NCBI GenBank assembly: GCA_016760525.1
Contig: JAESUW010000021.1
Span: 1-62,537, forward strand
DNA: 62,537 bases
From: Labilibaculum sp.
GTDB lineage: Bacteria > Bacteroidota > Bacteroidia > Bacteroidales > Marinifilaceae
Direction of reading: 5' to 3'
Shown here: one piece after another, positions 36,195 through 46,742 of the stretch
Layout: each line of letters opens with the position of its first letter
How positions within the stretch are numbered: position 1 is the first letter of the stretch
Notes under the pieces: model-generated
Seen by the model: only the letters and a program-made list of their open reading frames with translations
Database searches by the model: none
Told to the model about the DNA's origin: nothing
Position numbers and translations under genes: made by a program

Positions 36195-37265
36195 ATGAAA
36201 CGAATTTGCATTAAAATCGGATCCAATGTTCTTACAACTAAGAACGGGGAATTAAATACATCTAGAATTAAAAACATAGTCCATCAAATATCCTCTCTAC
36301 GAAACCAAGGAATACAATGTATTCTTGTATCGTCGGGGGCTGTTGCGGCAGGAAAAAGCAAGGTGAAACTACATGATAAAATTGATACTGTATCTGCAAG
36401 ACAAGTATGGTCATCTGTAGGTCAGGTAGAGCTATTGAATAACTACTCATCTTTTCTTAGCGAGTTCAAGATAGAATGTGCGCAAGTTCTTGTCACAAAA
36501 CAAGATTTCAGAACGAGAGAGCACTATTTAAACATGAAAAACTGTTTAAATTCTCTTCTTAATAATGGAATTCTACCAATTATTAATGAAAATGATGCTG
36601 TCTCAGTTACTGCATTAATGTTTACTGATAATGATGAACTATCCGGATTAATTGCATCTATGATGGATGTTGAAGCGCTATATTTACTTAGTAATATCAA
36701 TGGAATTTACACCGGAAATCCTAATGATTCAAATGCAAAATTACTAAATACCGTTAATGGAGACATTAGTAAACTAAAACAATACATCACTACTGAAAAA
36801 TCTAATTTTGGAAGAGGCGGCATGTTAACCAAATGCAATATTGCAGGAAGAGTTGCCAAATCGGGCATACCAGTACACATAGCAAATGGAGGTGTTGATA
36901 ATATTTTATTGGAATTAGTTAAATCGCCTGAGAACGTGAATCATACTAGTTTTACGGCTAGCAAGAAAGCGTCAACAGTAAAACAATGGCTAGCAGGATC
37001 TGATGGTTTTGAAAAGGCTAAATTAGTTATTAATAAAGGTGCCGAAGAAGCATTGTGCTCTCAAAAAGCAAGAAGTTTATTGCCAATTGGTATCATAAAT
37101 ATAATTGGGTTTTTCGAAAAAGGCGATATTATTAAAATAATTGGCTCGTCGGGAAAAGTTATTGGTCTTGGGAAAGCTCAATACAATAAAAGTAAGGCGG
37201 AAAGCTATATTGGAAAAACCGGAGCAAAACCATTGGTTCATTACGATTACCTCTTTCTTTACTAA
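36195..37265 (+). CDS. proB: Glutamate 5-kinase with PUA domain (ProB)
   Basis: First enzyme of proline synthesis, phosphorylating glutamate. I chose the ATG at 36195 (MKRICIKIGSNVLT), which puts the kinase motif at the usual N-terminal place and gives 356 residues. The frame is open 17 codons earlier but that extension is Cys/His/Asn-rich and unlike ProB. The amino-acid kinase domain (1-250) shows IGSNVLTTKNG, LVSSGAVAAGKSK, NENDAVS, FTDNDELSGLIA and FGRGGMLTKCNIAGRVA. The C-terminal PUA domain (about 270-356) has KGAEEALCSQKARSLLPIGI. It is followed 92 bases later by proA. Confidence 0.95.
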   Translation: MKRICIKIGSNVLTTKNGELNTSRIKNIVHQISSLRNQGIQCILVSSGAVAAGKSKVKLHDKIDTVSARQVWSSVGQVELLNNYSSFLSEFKIECAQVLVTKQDFRTREHYLNMKNCLNSLLNNGILPIINENDAVSVTALMFTDNDELSGLIASMMDVEALYLLSNINGIYTGNPNDSNAKLLNTVNGDISKLKQYITTEKSNFGRGGMLTKCNIAGRVAKSGIPVHIANGGVDNILLELVKSPENVNHTSFTASKKASTVKQWLAGSDGFEKAKLVINKGAEEALCSQKARSLLPIGIINIIGFFEKGDIIKIIGSSGKVIGLGKAQYNKSKAESYIGKTGAKPLVHYDYLFLY

Positions 37266-37357
37266 GGATCCTTGTCGATACACTTAATTGTATTGAATAA
37301 AGAAATAAGATTTAATTTACATGTTAACACCTGATTAAACCAAAAACCAGTCAAACT

Positions 37358-38605
37358 ATGAACTGTACCGAACAACTACATAAAGTCAAAGAAGCTTCGA
37401 GAAGCATGTGTTTACTTAGTTCTAAGACCATAAACAATGTACTAACAGACCTTTCTATATCCTTAAGAGAAACTACAGGGAAAATTCTTGAAGCCAATCA
37501 AAAAGATTTAGATTTAATGTCTGAATACGATCCAAAATACGATCGTTTATTACTAAACCAAGAAAGAATTAATGGAATAGCAGATGATATTGAAAACACA
37601 ATTCGACTTAACTCGCCTTTAGGAAAGGTATTTTCGGAAAAAACTGTTGAGAATGGCTTATTAATTAAAAAGATAAGTGTTCCATTAGGAGTGGTAGGTG
37701 TTATATACGAGGCTCGACCAAATGTAACCCTTGATGTATTTGCTCTTTGCTTTAAATCTGGTAATGCCTGCGTTTTGAAAGGTGGAAGCGATGCCGAAAA
37801 TTCGAATACCGTTCTTGTCGAGTTAATAAAAAAGACGCTTATCAAAAATGAAATTGATCCGGAGATTATTCAGTTACTGCCATCTGCAAGAGAAGCTGCC
37901 ACCGAATTAATGAACGCTATTGGTTTTGTAGATGTTTTAATACCAAGAGGCTCTCAAAATCTAATTAGTTCGGTGCGCCAAAATTCGAAAATTCCTGTAA
38001 TTGAAACTGGAGCAGGTATTGTGCATACTTATTTTGACAAAGATGGGGATTTAGAAAAAGGAAAGCAGATTGTGTTTAATGCAAAAACCCGCAGAGTAAG
38101 CGTTTGCAATGCATTAGACTGTCTTATAATTCATAAAAAACGACTTGCAGATTTGCCAGCTCTTGTAAGTAAATTACAAGATAAGAATGTTGAAATATTT
38201 GCAGATCAAGATTCTTACAACACTATTAAGGATACCTACCCAAATACTTTGCTTAAAAAAGCAGATGAATCTTCTTTTGGAAATGAGTTTCTAAGTCACA
38301 AAATGTCCATTAAAACAGTAAATGATTTTCGGGAGGCTACAGATCACATTTACAGGTACAGTTCTAAGCACAGCGAGGCTATAATAAGTGAGAATTCAAC
38401 AACCATAAGTGACTTTTACTCAGTGGTTGATGCCGCTGCAGTTTACTCCAATACTTCAACTGCATTTACAGATGGTGCACAATTTGGATTAGGGGCTGAA
38501 ATTGGGATTAGTACACAAAAATTACATGCTCGGGGACCTATGGGATTGGAAGAATTATGCTCCTACAAATGGTTGATTACCGGAGATGGGCAAACCAGAG
38601 AATAA
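37358..38605 (+). CDS. proA: Gamma-glutamyl phosphate reductase (ProA)
   Basis: Reduces glutamyl-5-phosphate with NADPH to glutamate-5-semialdehyde, the second step of proline synthesis. The 415-residue aldehyde-dehydrogenase-fold protein has [29 protein letters not shown], the nucleotide/phosphate segment [11 protein letters not shown], the active-site Cys in [12 protein letters not shown], and the C-terminal [16 protein letters not shown], all characteristic of ProA. It sits directly after proB, so the pathway's first two enzymes are made together. A hairpin terminator follows within 30 bases. Confidence 0.96.
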   Translation: MNCTEQLHKVKEASRSMCLLSSKTINNVLTDLSISLRETTGKILEANQKDLDLMSEYDPKYDRLLLNQERINGIADDIENTIRLNSPLGKVFSEKTVENGLLIKKISVPLGVVGVIYEARPNVTLDVFALCFKSGNACVLKGGSDAENSNTVLVELIKKTLIKNEIDPEIIQLLPSAREAATELMNAIGFVDVLIPRGSQNLISSVRQNSKIPVIETGAGIVHTYFDKDGDLEKGKQIVFNAKTRRVSVCNALDCLIIHKKRLADLPALVSKLQDKNVEIFADQDSYNTIKDTYPNTLLKKADESSFGNEFLSHKMSIKTVNDFREATDHIYRYSSKHSEAIISENSTTISDFYSVVDAAAVYSNTSTAFTDGAQFGLGAEIGISTQKLHARGPMGLEELCSYKWLITGDGQTRE

Positions 38606-38633
38606 AACGAAGGTTTGAACGTAATTTTCATTT

Positions 38634-38670
38634 AAAATCCAGAGAATGTTCATGTTCTGCTGGATTTTTT
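38634..38670 (+). terminator. Terminator of proBA
   Basis: AAAATCCAG (38634-38642) pairs with CTGGATTTT (38660-38668), ending in TTTTTT, 28 bases behind the proA stop. Confidence 0.85.
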
Positions 38671-39117
38671 ATTGTCTTTTATCTCTAATTGCTAATGAAA
38701 CACAAGTCGATTACCAGATCAATAAAAACAAATCGCGCAATTGATTTAATTACCTTCTTGAATATGAAATAAAAAAACTTGAATGCGTGAATTTAATAGA
38801 TAAAATAAACTTAATAATACACTAAAGATTATAAAGCGATGATTACACATACATAGGTCTTTCCTGAAAAAATACAAAATACTGTCAAATTTATTCTTTC
38901 ATGAAGAATACGAATGGTTATTAATAGTAAATCAGAACCCTCATTCGTACTGAAACGACCAAATTTAATCGAAATTAAGGCAAGCTTAAGGTTCAAGCAA
39001 ACCTAACACTCATCAATTTAGTTGATTCATAAAAATCAATTTATAGTTTAGTATATTGGAATACAAAACTCAATCTTTTGTTTATTTTAGCACCTCTAAT
39101 TTCAACAACAAATAAAT
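38671..39117. other. Gene-free stretch of about 450 bases
   Basis: An AT-rich gap between proA and the MutS-like gene. I see no coding frame, no strong hairpin and no clear promoter; TTTG at 39077-39080 is the only -33-like element near the next start and has no matching -7 at the right distance. Confidence 0.4.
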
Positions 39118-40926
39118 ATGAATCAAAAACAATCCTATTATACTGACCGAATAAATGCATTTAATAAGCAAATCTCTGATCTGCAAAAGCAAAATAGAAA
39201 CCTTTCTTTCTTACGTTTGATAAGCGCGATTGGAGCATTCGTATTATTTTATGTCATTCTTTCCTATTCTCTATTAATTGCGAGCACTGTAGCTATTATA
39301 TTAGTCTGTTTGCTAATTTATTTTGTAAGAAAATACAAGCAAAACAGTAAAAATATAAAAAGGTGGCAAGCTTTAGTTAAAATTAACGAAAATGAAATTC
39401 ATTGCTTAAAGACAAGGCACAGTGATCTTTTTTACAATGGTGAAGAATATTTAAAGCCGAATCATTCTTATTCATCAGACTTAGATGTATTTGGCAAGCA
39501 TTCCCTTTTTCAGTTAATTAACCGAAGTGTAACAAAAACAGGAAATGATACTCTCGCTAGCTGGCTTTCTAAGCCATCGTTAAATAAAGAGATTAGCAAA
39601 AGACAAGAGGCTGTTAAGGAATTGGCGAAAAAAATTGATTGGAGACAGAATATCATCCAATATGGTTTTACAAGTAAACTAAAATATGACGATCCTAAGT
39701 TTGTGATTGAATGGGGTAAAAATCCCTCTCCTTTTCATGGAAAAAGAGTATTACAAATTGCTGTTACAATCATGCCTTTTCTTTCATTGGCAGCCTTGAT
39801 ATATTCTTTTATCGGCTCGCAAGCCCCTATTACAATTATGATACTGGCTAATATTGGAATACATTATTTCAATAGCAAAAAAGTTAGTCTGGAACATGAA
39901 CAAACTTCAAAAAGAGGGGAAATGCTCAAAACATACTCCTACATCATTGAACAGTTCGAAAAAGAGGATTGGAAATCTGAAAAATTGAATGATCTTAAAA
40001 ATGCATTGGCAAGTAATGACAAACTTACTTCAAAGAAAATAAACCAACTGACCAATTTAATAGAATTACTGGATCAGCGCTTAAACCTTGTGGTTCAATT
40101 CCTTTTCAACCTTTTGTTTTTCTACGAATTACACATTTTGTTTCGCATTGACAGGTGGAAGCAAAAATACGGCAATGACATTGAAAAATGGTTTGATGCA
40201 ATCAGTGAAATTGAAGCTATATCCAGCTTATCAAACTTAAGTTTTAATCATGAAGATTGGTCTTTTCCAAATATTTCAGATAAACATTTTGAATTGTCTT
40301 TGAAAGAAGCTGGCCATCCGATGATTGATGAAAAAACAAGGGTAAATAATGACTATCAGCTGAACGGACCAGGAACTGTGCATATTGTTACAGGATCGAA
40401 TATGGCCGGAAAAAGTACTTTCCTGCGAACAGTTGGGGTAAATATAGTGATGGCTTTAGCGGGCGCTCCTGTTTGTGCTCAGGAAATGACGGTTTCGAAT
40501 GTAGAAATTAATACATCCATGAGAATTAAAGATTCTATAGAAGAGAATGAATCTTCCTTTTATGCCGAACTAAAAAGAATTCAGCAGCTTATTAAAAAGG
40601 TGAATAATAAAGAGAAGACATTACTGCTGTTGGATGAAATTCTGAGAGGTACCAACTCTAAAGATAAACATACCGGATCGCGTGCATTAATTAAGCAATT
40701 GGTAAAACATGATGCTGTGGCGATGGTAGCAACACATGATTTGGAGTTATCGATATTGGAAGAAGAATTGCCTGGACAGGTTGAGAATCGCTTTTTTGAT
40801 ATTAAAATTGATGGTGATCAACTTTATTTCGACTACAAAGTGCAAAAAGGATTTTGCAAAACCTTTAACGCTCCAATTTTAATGCGGAAAATGGGAATTG
40901 ATTTGGAAATATTGAATGAAGCTTAA
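39118..40926 (+). CDS. Membrane-anchored MutS-like ATPase
   Basis: A 602-residue protein with MutS domains III and V but no mismatch-recognition domain I. Two hydrophobic pairs, at about residues 35-70 and 215-245, look like membrane segments. The ATPase part has the Walker A GSNMAGKST, a signature-like SSFYAELKRIQQL, the Walker B LLLLDEILRGTNSKD, and the D-loop/His segment VATHDLELSILEEE. Unlike MutS2 it has no Smr nuclease domain. Small MutS relatives with transmembrane parts occur in Bacteroidetes and have no defined role; canonical mismatch repair is unlikely. It is monocistronic. Confidence 0.85.
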   Translation: MNQKQSYYTDRINAFNKQISDLQKQNRNLSFLRLISAIGAFVLFYVILSYSLLIASTVAIILVCLLIYFVRKYKQNSKNIKRWQALVKINENEIHCLKTRHSDLFYNGEEYLKPNHSYSSDLDVFGKHSLFQLINRSVTKTGNDTLASWLSKPSLNKEISKRQEAVKELAKKIDWRQNIIQYGFTSKLKYDDPKFVIEWGKNPSPFHGKRVLQIAVTIMPFLSLAALIYSFIGSQAPITIMILANIGIHYFNSKKVSLEHEQTSKRGEMLKTYSYIIEQFEKEDWKSEKLNDLKNALASNDKLTSKKINQLTNLIELLDQRLNLVVQFLFNLLFFYELHILFRIDRWKQKYGNDIEKWFDAISEIEAISSLSNLSFNHEDWSFPNISDKHFELSLKEAGHPMIDEKTRVNNDYQLNGPGTVHIVTGSNMAGKSTFLRTVGVNIVMALAGAPVCAQEMTVSNVEINTSMRIKDSIEENESSFYAELKRIQQLIKKVNNKEKTLLLLDEILRGTNSKDKHTGSRALIKQLVKHDAVAMVATHDLELSILEEELPGQVENRFFDIKIDGDQLYFDYKVQKGFCKTFNAPILMRKMGIDLEILNEA

Positions 40927-40970
40927 CATTCAAAATCACCATAAATTAAATCGAAAAAAAATACTCCTAC

Positions 40971-41005
40971 AAAAAAAAGCCGAATCAGAAATGATTCGGC
41001 TTTTT
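40971..41005. terminator. Bidirectional terminator between the MutS-like gene and lgt
   Basis: GCCGAATCA (40979-40987) pairs perfectly with TGATTCGGC (40992-41000) over GAAA, with eight A before and five T after, so it works for both convergent genes. Confidence 0.92.
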
Positions 41006-41020
41006 CTATGCATTTTATAA

Positions 41021-41824
41021 TTATGCCACTGGTTTTATTTTGAAAGATCGTATAAAAAAGAACAATCCAATTAAAACGAATGGTATACTTAATAATTGTC
41101 CCATATTCAACGCCATTCCCTGCTCAAAAGCTTCTTGATTTTCTTTAATGAACTCAATAAAGAAACGAGCTGTAAAAATCATCACGAAAAAAGCTCCAAA
41201 TAATCGACCGCTGTATTGTTTTGCATTGGTTTTCCAATACATAAACGACAATACAAGAAAGGAAATCAGGTAACAAATTGCTTCGTATAGCTGTGCCGGA
41301 TGTCGTGGTGCTTTTGGCTCATAAATAGAAGCTCTAATGAACTGAAAACCCCATTCGGAGTGAGTTTGAGTTCCAATAATCTCCGAATTCATAAAATTAC
41401 CCAAACGAATAAAACATCCTGCCAAAGCAACTGGAATTACCACGTAATCCAATATCCAAAGTATTGATTTTTTGCTGACTTTTTTAGAATAATACCACAA
41501 GGCAACAATAATTCCTATTGTAGCACCGTGAGATGCTAATCCTCCACGCCAAATTTTAATAATTTCTACCGGATGCTGAGAATAAAATTCCCACCCATAA
41601 AAGAACACATGTCCCAAACGGGCACCTACTACAGTTGCAATCATAGTAAATAGAAATAATTTATCAAGCCATTCCAGTTGAATACCATCTTTCTTAAACA
41701 TCTTTTCTACGATGTAATATCCTAATAAAAAACCTAAAGCAAATAGCAATCCATACCAACGGACAGCTATAGGGCCAATTCTAAATATTTCCGGATCGAT
41801 ATCCCAAAGGATTGAAAGCAACAT
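41021..41824 (-). CDS. lgt: Prolipoprotein diacylglyceryl transferase (Lgt)
   Basis: Inner-membrane enzyme that attaches diacylglycerol to the lipobox Cys of prolipoproteins, the first step of lipoprotein maturation. The 267-residue protein has seven hydrophobic helices and the family motifs AVRWYGLLFALGFLLGY near the N-terminus, GARLGHVFFY, GGLASHGATIG, LGNFMNSEIIG with the Lgt signature Arg upstream (GCFIRLGNF), and RHPAQLYEA. Many proteins in this window are its likely substrates. It lies 97 bases behind secA, with a terminator-like hairpin between. Confidence 0.96.
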   Translation of the reverse strand: MLLSILWDIDPEIFRIGPIAVRWYGLLFALGFLLGYYIVEKMFKKDGIQLEWLDKLFLFTMIATVVGARLGHVFFYGWEFYSQHPVEIIKIWRGGLASHGATIGIIVALWYYSKKVSKKSILWILDYVVIPVALAGCFIRLGNFMNSEIIGTQTHSEWGFQFIRASIYEPKAPRHPAQLYEAICYLISFLVLSFMYWKTNAKQYSGRLFGAFFVMIFTARFFIEFIKENQEAFEQGMALNMGQLLSIPFVLIGLFFFIRSFKIKPVA

Positions 41825-41855
41825 ATATGTGTTTTTAAATTTGGTAAATAAAACT

Positions 41856-41890
41856 ACATGGATCGTATCGCTGATCGAAACAATCCATGT
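41856..41890 (-). terminator. Terminator-like hairpin behind secA
   Basis: ACATGGAT (41856-41863) and ATCCATGT (41883-41890) form a perfect 8-base stem around a 19-base loop. On the minus strand it is followed by AGTTTTATTT, a weak T run, so partial read-through into lgt is likely. Confidence 0.5.
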
Positions 41891-41921
41891 GAATTTAATA
41901 TGATTTTTTTAATTATGAAAA

Positions 41922-44900
41922 TTAAGCAGGAACTCCTTTTCCATGACATTGTTTGAATTTTTTACCACTGCCACAAGGACAAGGCTCATTTCGACCTACT
42001 TTTTGAGCAACTCTTACAGGCTCCATTTTTTTAGGCTCTGCCTTTTCGCCCCCACGTCCCATTTCTTCTTTGGTCGTTTTCAGATTACTCATATCTGTTC
42101 TCTTTCGCTCTTCTGCCTGCCTAACATCTTCAGGATCTGACAATGGAATATGTCCTTTCATAAGACTGCTAACAACACTCTTATTTATAGTTTCAATCAT
42201 TACCTTAAACAAATTGAATGATTCAAACTTGTAAATCAACAATGGATCCTTTTGCTCGTAAGAAGCATTCTGAACAGACTGCTTCAAGTCATCCATCTCA
42301 CGCAAGTGTTCTTTCCATGAATCATCTATAGTTGCTAAAATAGAAACCTTCTCGAAAGAACGAACCAAATCTTCAGCTTTGCTGTCGTATGCTTTCTTCA
42401 AATTTGTTACTACCTGAAACATTTTTGATCCATCAGTGAATGGAACTACGATGTTCTCATACGTTTCTGATTTTGATTCGTATACATTTTTGATCACCGG
42501 AAAGGCTTGCTTACTGATTGCTTCTACTTTTCGCTTGTAATTATCTAAAACCACCTCGTAAATCTTGTCAGTAATTACTTCCGGTTTCTCCTTCATGAAT
42601 TCCTCTTCACTTACTGGAGATTCAGCAGAGAAAGTACGGATTAAATCCATTTTAAACTCCTCAAAATCGCCACCGTGATATTCGTTTGCAATCAATTCCG
42701 CCAAATCATACATCATATTGGCAATATCAACCTGAATACGCTCGCCAAATAAGGCATGGCGACGACGCTTATAAATAACCTCACGCTGCGAGTTCATTAC
42801 ATCATCATACTCCAATAATCTTTTACGAATACCAAAGTTATTTTCTTCCACTTTTTTCTGGGCACGCTCTATCGATTTGGAAATCATGCTGTGCTGAATT
42901 ACCTCACCCTCTTTCAGTCCCATTCTGTCCATCAACTTCACAATACGATCTGAGCTAAATAAACGCATCAAATCATCTTCCAAAGACACAAAGAATTGAG
43001 AAGATCCAACATCACCCTGACGACCAGCACGACCTCGTAACTGACGGTCAACACGACGAGAATCGTGACGTTCCGTACCAACAATTGCTAAACCTCCTGC
43101 AGCTTTCACTTCCTCGGTAAGCTTAATATCCGTTCCACGACCAGCCATATTGGTTGCAATAGTTACCGTTCCCGATTGTCCTGCTTCCGCTACAATATCT
43201 GCTTCACGCTGATGTAATTTTGCATTCAGTACATTGTGCTTAATTCCTTTAATTTTAAGCATACGACCTAACAATTCGGAAATCTCAACCGAAGTTGTAC
43301 CCACCAAAACCGGACGCTTAGCTTTAACCAAAACTACAATTTCATCAATTACAGCTGAATATTTTTCACGTTTTGTTTTATAGACTAAATCCTCACGGTC
43401 GTCACGACAAATTGGACGGTTTGTAGGAATTACAACCACCTCTAATTTGTAAATATCCCAAAGCTCTCCTGCTTCTGTTTCCGCAGTACCAGTCATACCC
43501 GAAAGCTTCTTATACATTCTAAAATAATTCTGAAGAGTAATAGTAGCAAATGTTTGAGTTGCAGCCTCTACTTTCACATTTTCTTTAGCTTCAATTGCTT
43601 GGTGTAAACCATCTGAGTAACGACGGCCTTCCATAATACGACCTGTTTGCTCATCTACAATTTTCACCTTACCATCCATCATAACATACTCAACATCTTT
43701 TTCGAAAAGAGTATATGCTTTTAATAGTTGATTAATTGTATGAACTCTTTCTGATCTTACGGAGTAAGCCTGAATCATTTCATCTTTCTTAACTAATTTA
43801 TCTTCATCCGAAAGATCTGATTTTTCAATCACAGCTACTTCTGATCCGATATCCGGCAGCACAAAGAAACCTGAATCTTCAATATCAGCACTAAGCAGGT
43901 CAATTCCCATATCAGTTAATTCAATTGAATTGTGCTGTTCATTAATAACAAAATACAACTCATCAGTAATGATGTGCATATTTTTGTTATTCTCCTGCAT
44001 GTAGAAATTTTCTGTTTTCAAAAGATTTGCCTTATTTCCCTGCTCACTTAAAAACTTGATAAGCGGCTTCATTTTAGGCAAACCTTTAAAAGTTCTAAGC
44101 AATAATTTTGCACCTTCCTCAAGCTCTTTTTTATCTTGGCTGTTCAATAATTTTTTTGAATCGGTAAAAATCTTCATTACCAAATCATTTTGAGCTCTCA
44201 CCAATTTCTGAACCTTAGGCTTCAAATCATCGAACTGTTGATGCTCACCTCTTGGAATTGGACCTGAAATAATTAATGGTGTACGTGCATCATCAACCAA
44301 AACCGAGTCAACTTCATCGACAATAGAATAGTTGTGACGGCGTTGAACCAAATCCTTAGGATTTGTTGCCATGTTATCACGCAAATAATCAAAACCGAAC
44401 TCATTATTTGTTCCAAAAGTAACATCAGATGCATAAGCTTTTCTTCGCTCATCTGAATTTGGAGAGTGCTTATCGATACAGTCAACAGATAGTCCGTGGA
44501 ATTGGTATATTGGTCCCATCCATTCAGAGTCACGTTTTGCAAGATAATCATTCACAGTAATCAAGTGAACTCCTCTGCCCGTTAATGCATTCAAAAATAC
44601 AGGTAAGGTAGCCACAAGAGTTTTACCTTCACCTGTTGCCATCTCGGCAATTTTTCCTTGATGAAGAACAGTACCACCAATCAACTGAACATCGTAATGA
44701 ATCATATTCCAGGTTATCTCTGCTCCACCTGCAGTCCAGGAATTAAAATAAACAGCAGTGTCGCCATCTATTTGTATGTTATCGTGATAGGGAGCTAAAT
44801 CTCTATCAAATTTAGATGCTGTTACTTCAAGCTCTTCATTTTCGGTAAACCTGCGTGCCGTATCTTTTACAATAGCAAAAGCAGTCGGAAGAATTTCCCC

Positions 44901-45218
44901 TAATACTTCTTCTATTTTACCGTCAATTTCATTTTCAATTTCGTCAATATGATCGTAGATTTCTTCTCTATCATTGATTGACACACCACCATTTTCAATC
45001 TTTTCTTTAAGGCTTCGTATTTCGTCATATTCAGCTTTAATGAAATCCTGAATATGTTGCTTCAATTTACCTGATTCTTCACGAAGATCATCATTACTTA
45101 AAATTGTAATTCTTTCGTATTCTGCCTTAATCTGCCCTAAGTAAGGACTCAACTCTTTAAGGTCTCTATCTGATTTATTACCAAACAGTTTACCCAATGC
45201 ACTATCTATAAAACCCAT
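41922..45218 (-). CDS. secA: Preprotein translocase ATPase SecA
   Basis: Motor ATPase of the Sec pathway, 1098 residues, the longer form seen in Bacteroidetes (E. coli SecA is 901). Order: NBD1 with [42 protein letters not shown], the Walker-B region [20 protein letters not shown]; the PPXD and NBD2 with [12 protein letters not shown] and [20 protein letters not shown]; then the helical scaffold. The C-terminal SEC-C zinc motif is [14 protein letters not shown]. An extra 70 or so residues between the NBD1 motor motifs and PPXD (around residues 330-420) account for the length. It feeds the Sec pathway used by the many exported proteins here. Confidence 0.97.
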   Translation of the reverse strand: MGFIDSALGKLFGNKSDRDLKELSPYLGQIKAEYERITILSNDDLREESGKLKQHIQDFIKAEYDEIRSLKEKIENGGVSINDREEIYDHIDEIENEIDGKIEEVLGEILPTAFAIVKDTARRFTENEELEVTASKFDRDLAPYHDNIQIDGDTAVYFNSWTAGGAEITWNMIHYDVQLIGGTVLHQGKIAEMATGEGKTLVATLPVFLNALTGRGVHLITVNDYLAKRDSEWMGPIYQFHGLSVDCIDKHSPNSDERRKAYASDVTFGTNNEFGFDYLRDNMATNPKDLVQRRHNYSIVDEVDSVLVDDARTPLIISGPIPRGEHQQFDDLKPKVQKLVRAQNDLVMKIFTDSKKLLNSQDKKELEEGAKLLLRTFKGLPKMKPLIKFLSEQGNKANLLKTENFYMQENNKNMHIITDELYFVINEQHNSIELTDMGIDLLSADIEDSGFFVLPDIGSEVAVIEKSDLSDEDKLVKKDEMIQAYSVRSERVHTINQLLKAYTLFEKDVEYVMMDGKVKIVDEQTGRIMEGRRYSDGLHQAIEAKENVKVEAATQTFATITLQNYFRMYKKLSGMTGTAETEAGELWDIYKLEVVVIPTNRPICRDDREDLVYKTKREKYSAVIDEIVVLVKAKRPVLVGTTSVEISELLGRMLKIKGIKHNVLNAKLHQREADIVAEAGQSGTVTIATNMAGRGTDIKLTEEVKAAGGLAIVGTERHDSRRVDRQLRGRAGRQGDVGSSQFFVSLEDDLMRLFSSDRIVKLMDRMGLKEGEVIQHSMISKSIERAQKKVEENNFGIRKRLLEYDDVMNSQREVIYKRRRHALFGERIQVDIANMMYDLAELIANEYHGGDFEEFKMDLIRTFSAESPVSEEEFMKEKPEVITDKIYEVVLDNYKRKVEAISKQAFPVIKNVYESKSETYENIVVPFTDGSKMFQVVTNLKKAYDSKAEDLVRSFEKVSILATIDDSWKEHLREMDDLKQSVQNASYEQKDPLLIYKFESFNLFKVMIETINKSVVSSLMKGHIPLSDPEDVRQAEERKRTDMSNLKTTKEEMGRGGEKAEPKKMEPVRVAQKVGRNEPCPCGSGKKFKQCHGKGVPA

Positions 45219-45322
45219 TTTTATTTGTTGATTTCGATGTGTGAAATGTTCTCAATCACAAGATTGAAAACGAATAATATATAACAAATGAAATTTCCTA
45301 TTGAAAAAACAGGAAAGGAAAG

Positions 45323-45706
45323 TTAAGCAAAAACAGGAGCTCTAATGTGAAAATCACCCTCAGGTATTGTACTTATAACAATATCCGGGAAAGCGGAAAA
45401 ACATTGATAATCATGCGATATTGGAATACTTCCCAATGGAATAACTTGCTTTGTTACAGGGAATTTAGGCAAATTCTCAAGTAGTGAAATATTTTCACCA
45501 TTTGGAGTATATTTTCCAGCAAGTTGATCATGCTCTACGTGAGCAAGTATTGGCGATGAATAAGATTCATCAAGATTATGAACATGATCGGCGTACCATT
45601 CGGCAAACAGTTGATGATCAACAGTCATTTCCTGACCATTGGCCAAAGGAACAGCTGCCGCACAACCTGTGAGCACACAAAACACTACTATTAAATACCT
45701 ATTCAT
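45323..45706 (-). CDS. Small exported protein of unknown function, probable lipoprotein
   Basis: A 127-residue protein from the ATG at 45706 (MNRYLIVVFCVLTGCAAAVP). The first 20 residues form a signal with a lipobox-like LTGC. Alternatively, signal peptidase I may cut after the following Ala-rich part. The mature part is acidic and has five or more His, two Cys-free beta-strand-like stretches and no motif I know. TACTTTTG on the minus strand at 45719-45726 matches the -7 consensus; if used, the mRNA leader would be only a few bases long. It sits between ferritin and secA on the same strand, with a terminator on the ferritin side. Confidence 0.6.
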   Translation of the reverse strand: MNRYLIVVFCVLTGCAAAVPLANGQEMTVDHQLFAEWYADHVHNLDESYSSPILAHVEHDQLAGKYTPNGENISLLENLPKFPVTKQVIPLGSIPISHDYQCFSAFPDIVISTIPEGDFHIRAPVFA

Positions 45707-45766
45707 ATCCATTGCATCCAAAAGTAAATATTTTTATTGACTTAACCGTTCAAGATCATAAAAAAA

Positions 45767-45784
45767 GCCCCACAAAAGTGAGGC
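45767..45784 (-). terminator. Terminator of the ferritin gene
   Basis: GCC-c-CAC (45767-45773) pairs with GTG-a-GGC (45778-45784) over AAAA; on the minus strand the stem is followed by TTTTTTT. Confidence 0.8.
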
Positions 45785-45807
45785 ATTTCAAATATTATCT
45801 AAAAAAA

Positions 45808-46320
45808 CTATGCTTGTGTTGCATCAACAAAAGTTCTAGCTTTAAATTCTTTGTCCATCATGTATAAACCATGACCTTTTCCTTCGAACATTTTTAATTG
45901 ATCGATGATTTCACCAACTGTAGCTTCTTCTTCTACCTGCTCATCAACAAACCACTGTAAGAAATTAACTGAAGCATGGTCTTTCTCTTCAATAGCAACA
46001 TTTACACAAGCGTTTATTAAATTAGTCACTAATTCTTCGTGCTTTAATGTCTCTTCAAAAATTTCCAAAACACCATTCCACTTAGCAGGAACCTCCGCTA
46101 TTGGCTCAAGAATAACTCTTCCTCCTCTTTCGTTAATGTAATCCAACATTTTCATAGCATGAGATGTTTCTTCCTGAAATTGCACCTTCATCCAGTTAGC
46201 AAAACCGGGCATGCCATTCGCATTGCAATAGTTTGACATTGATAAATAAAAATAAGCAGACCAAAATTCTGCATTAATTTGCTTGTTCAAAATTTCTTCT
46301 GCTTTTTTACTAATAGCCAT
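45808..46320 (-). CDS. ftnA: Ferritin (non-haem, FtnA type)
   Basis: Iron-storage protein that forms a 24-subunit shell and oxidises Fe(II). The 170-residue protein has the four-helix ferritin pattern. INAEFWSAYFYLSMS carries the first ferroxidase Glu, QEETSHAMKMLDYINERGG the ExxH pair, and QWFVDEQVEEEATVGEI the late helix Glu/Gln cluster. There is no haem-binding Met of bacterioferritin type. It is monocistronic with a terminator. TACATTTG on the minus strand (46358-46365) is a full -7 consensus match 37 bases before the ATG. Confidence 0.95.
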   Translation of the reverse strand: MAISKKAEEILNKQINAEFWSAYFYLSMSNYCNANGMPGFANWMKVQFQEETSHAMKMLDYINERGGRVILEPIAEVPAKWNGVLEIFEETLKHEELVTNLINACVNVAIEEKDHASVNFLQWFVDEQVEEEATVGEIIDQLKMFEGKGHGLYMMDKEFKARTFVDATQA

Positions 46321-46357
46321 AACGTATAATATTTTTAAGTAATTTCTAATTTTACTT

Positions 46358-46365
46358 CAAATGTA
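46358..46365 (-). promoter_or_regulatory. -7 promoter element of ferritin
   Basis: Minus-strand TACATTTG fits TAnnTTTG and stands 37 bases before the ftnA ATG. A -33 partner at the standard spacing is not evident. Confidence 0.4.
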
Positions 46366-46523
46366 AGAGAAAAATGCCAATCTAAGCATTGCAAATTGAA
46401 GCTTGTCAGCTAATTTAAAATCAAACTAAATACCAATATTAGGTAAACAAAAGCAGTATCCTATTATTGTTGAAAGTTAGATTCAATTTTAAACTAAAAA
46501 GCAGATTAGAATACTACTGCAAC

Positions 46524-46547
46524 ACGATTCTAAATCAATAGAATCGT
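46524..46547. repeat. Perfect 9-bp inverted repeat upstream of the antiporter gene
   Basis: ACGATTCTA (46524-46532) and TAGAATCGT (46539-46547) are exact inverted copies around AATCAA. No T run follows on either strand, so it is not a standard terminator. It lies 195 bases before the antiporter ATG and 204 bases before the divergent ferritin start; an operator is possible. Confidence 0.55.
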
Positions 46548-46742
46548 ATTAAACCTTAAATTTTGCATCAAAATGATATTTTTATTTACAAATTTGTTTG
46601 CTTCAGGCCAGTACTAAAATTATTATCTCTATTTTTAGTTATCCGTGACCAAAATTATCTGTTAAAGGTAATGTTTTACTATAGGTTGCAAACTTGCAGT
46701 TTTTATTAATCTATTGGCGGATATAATCTCAAAAAAACTACT

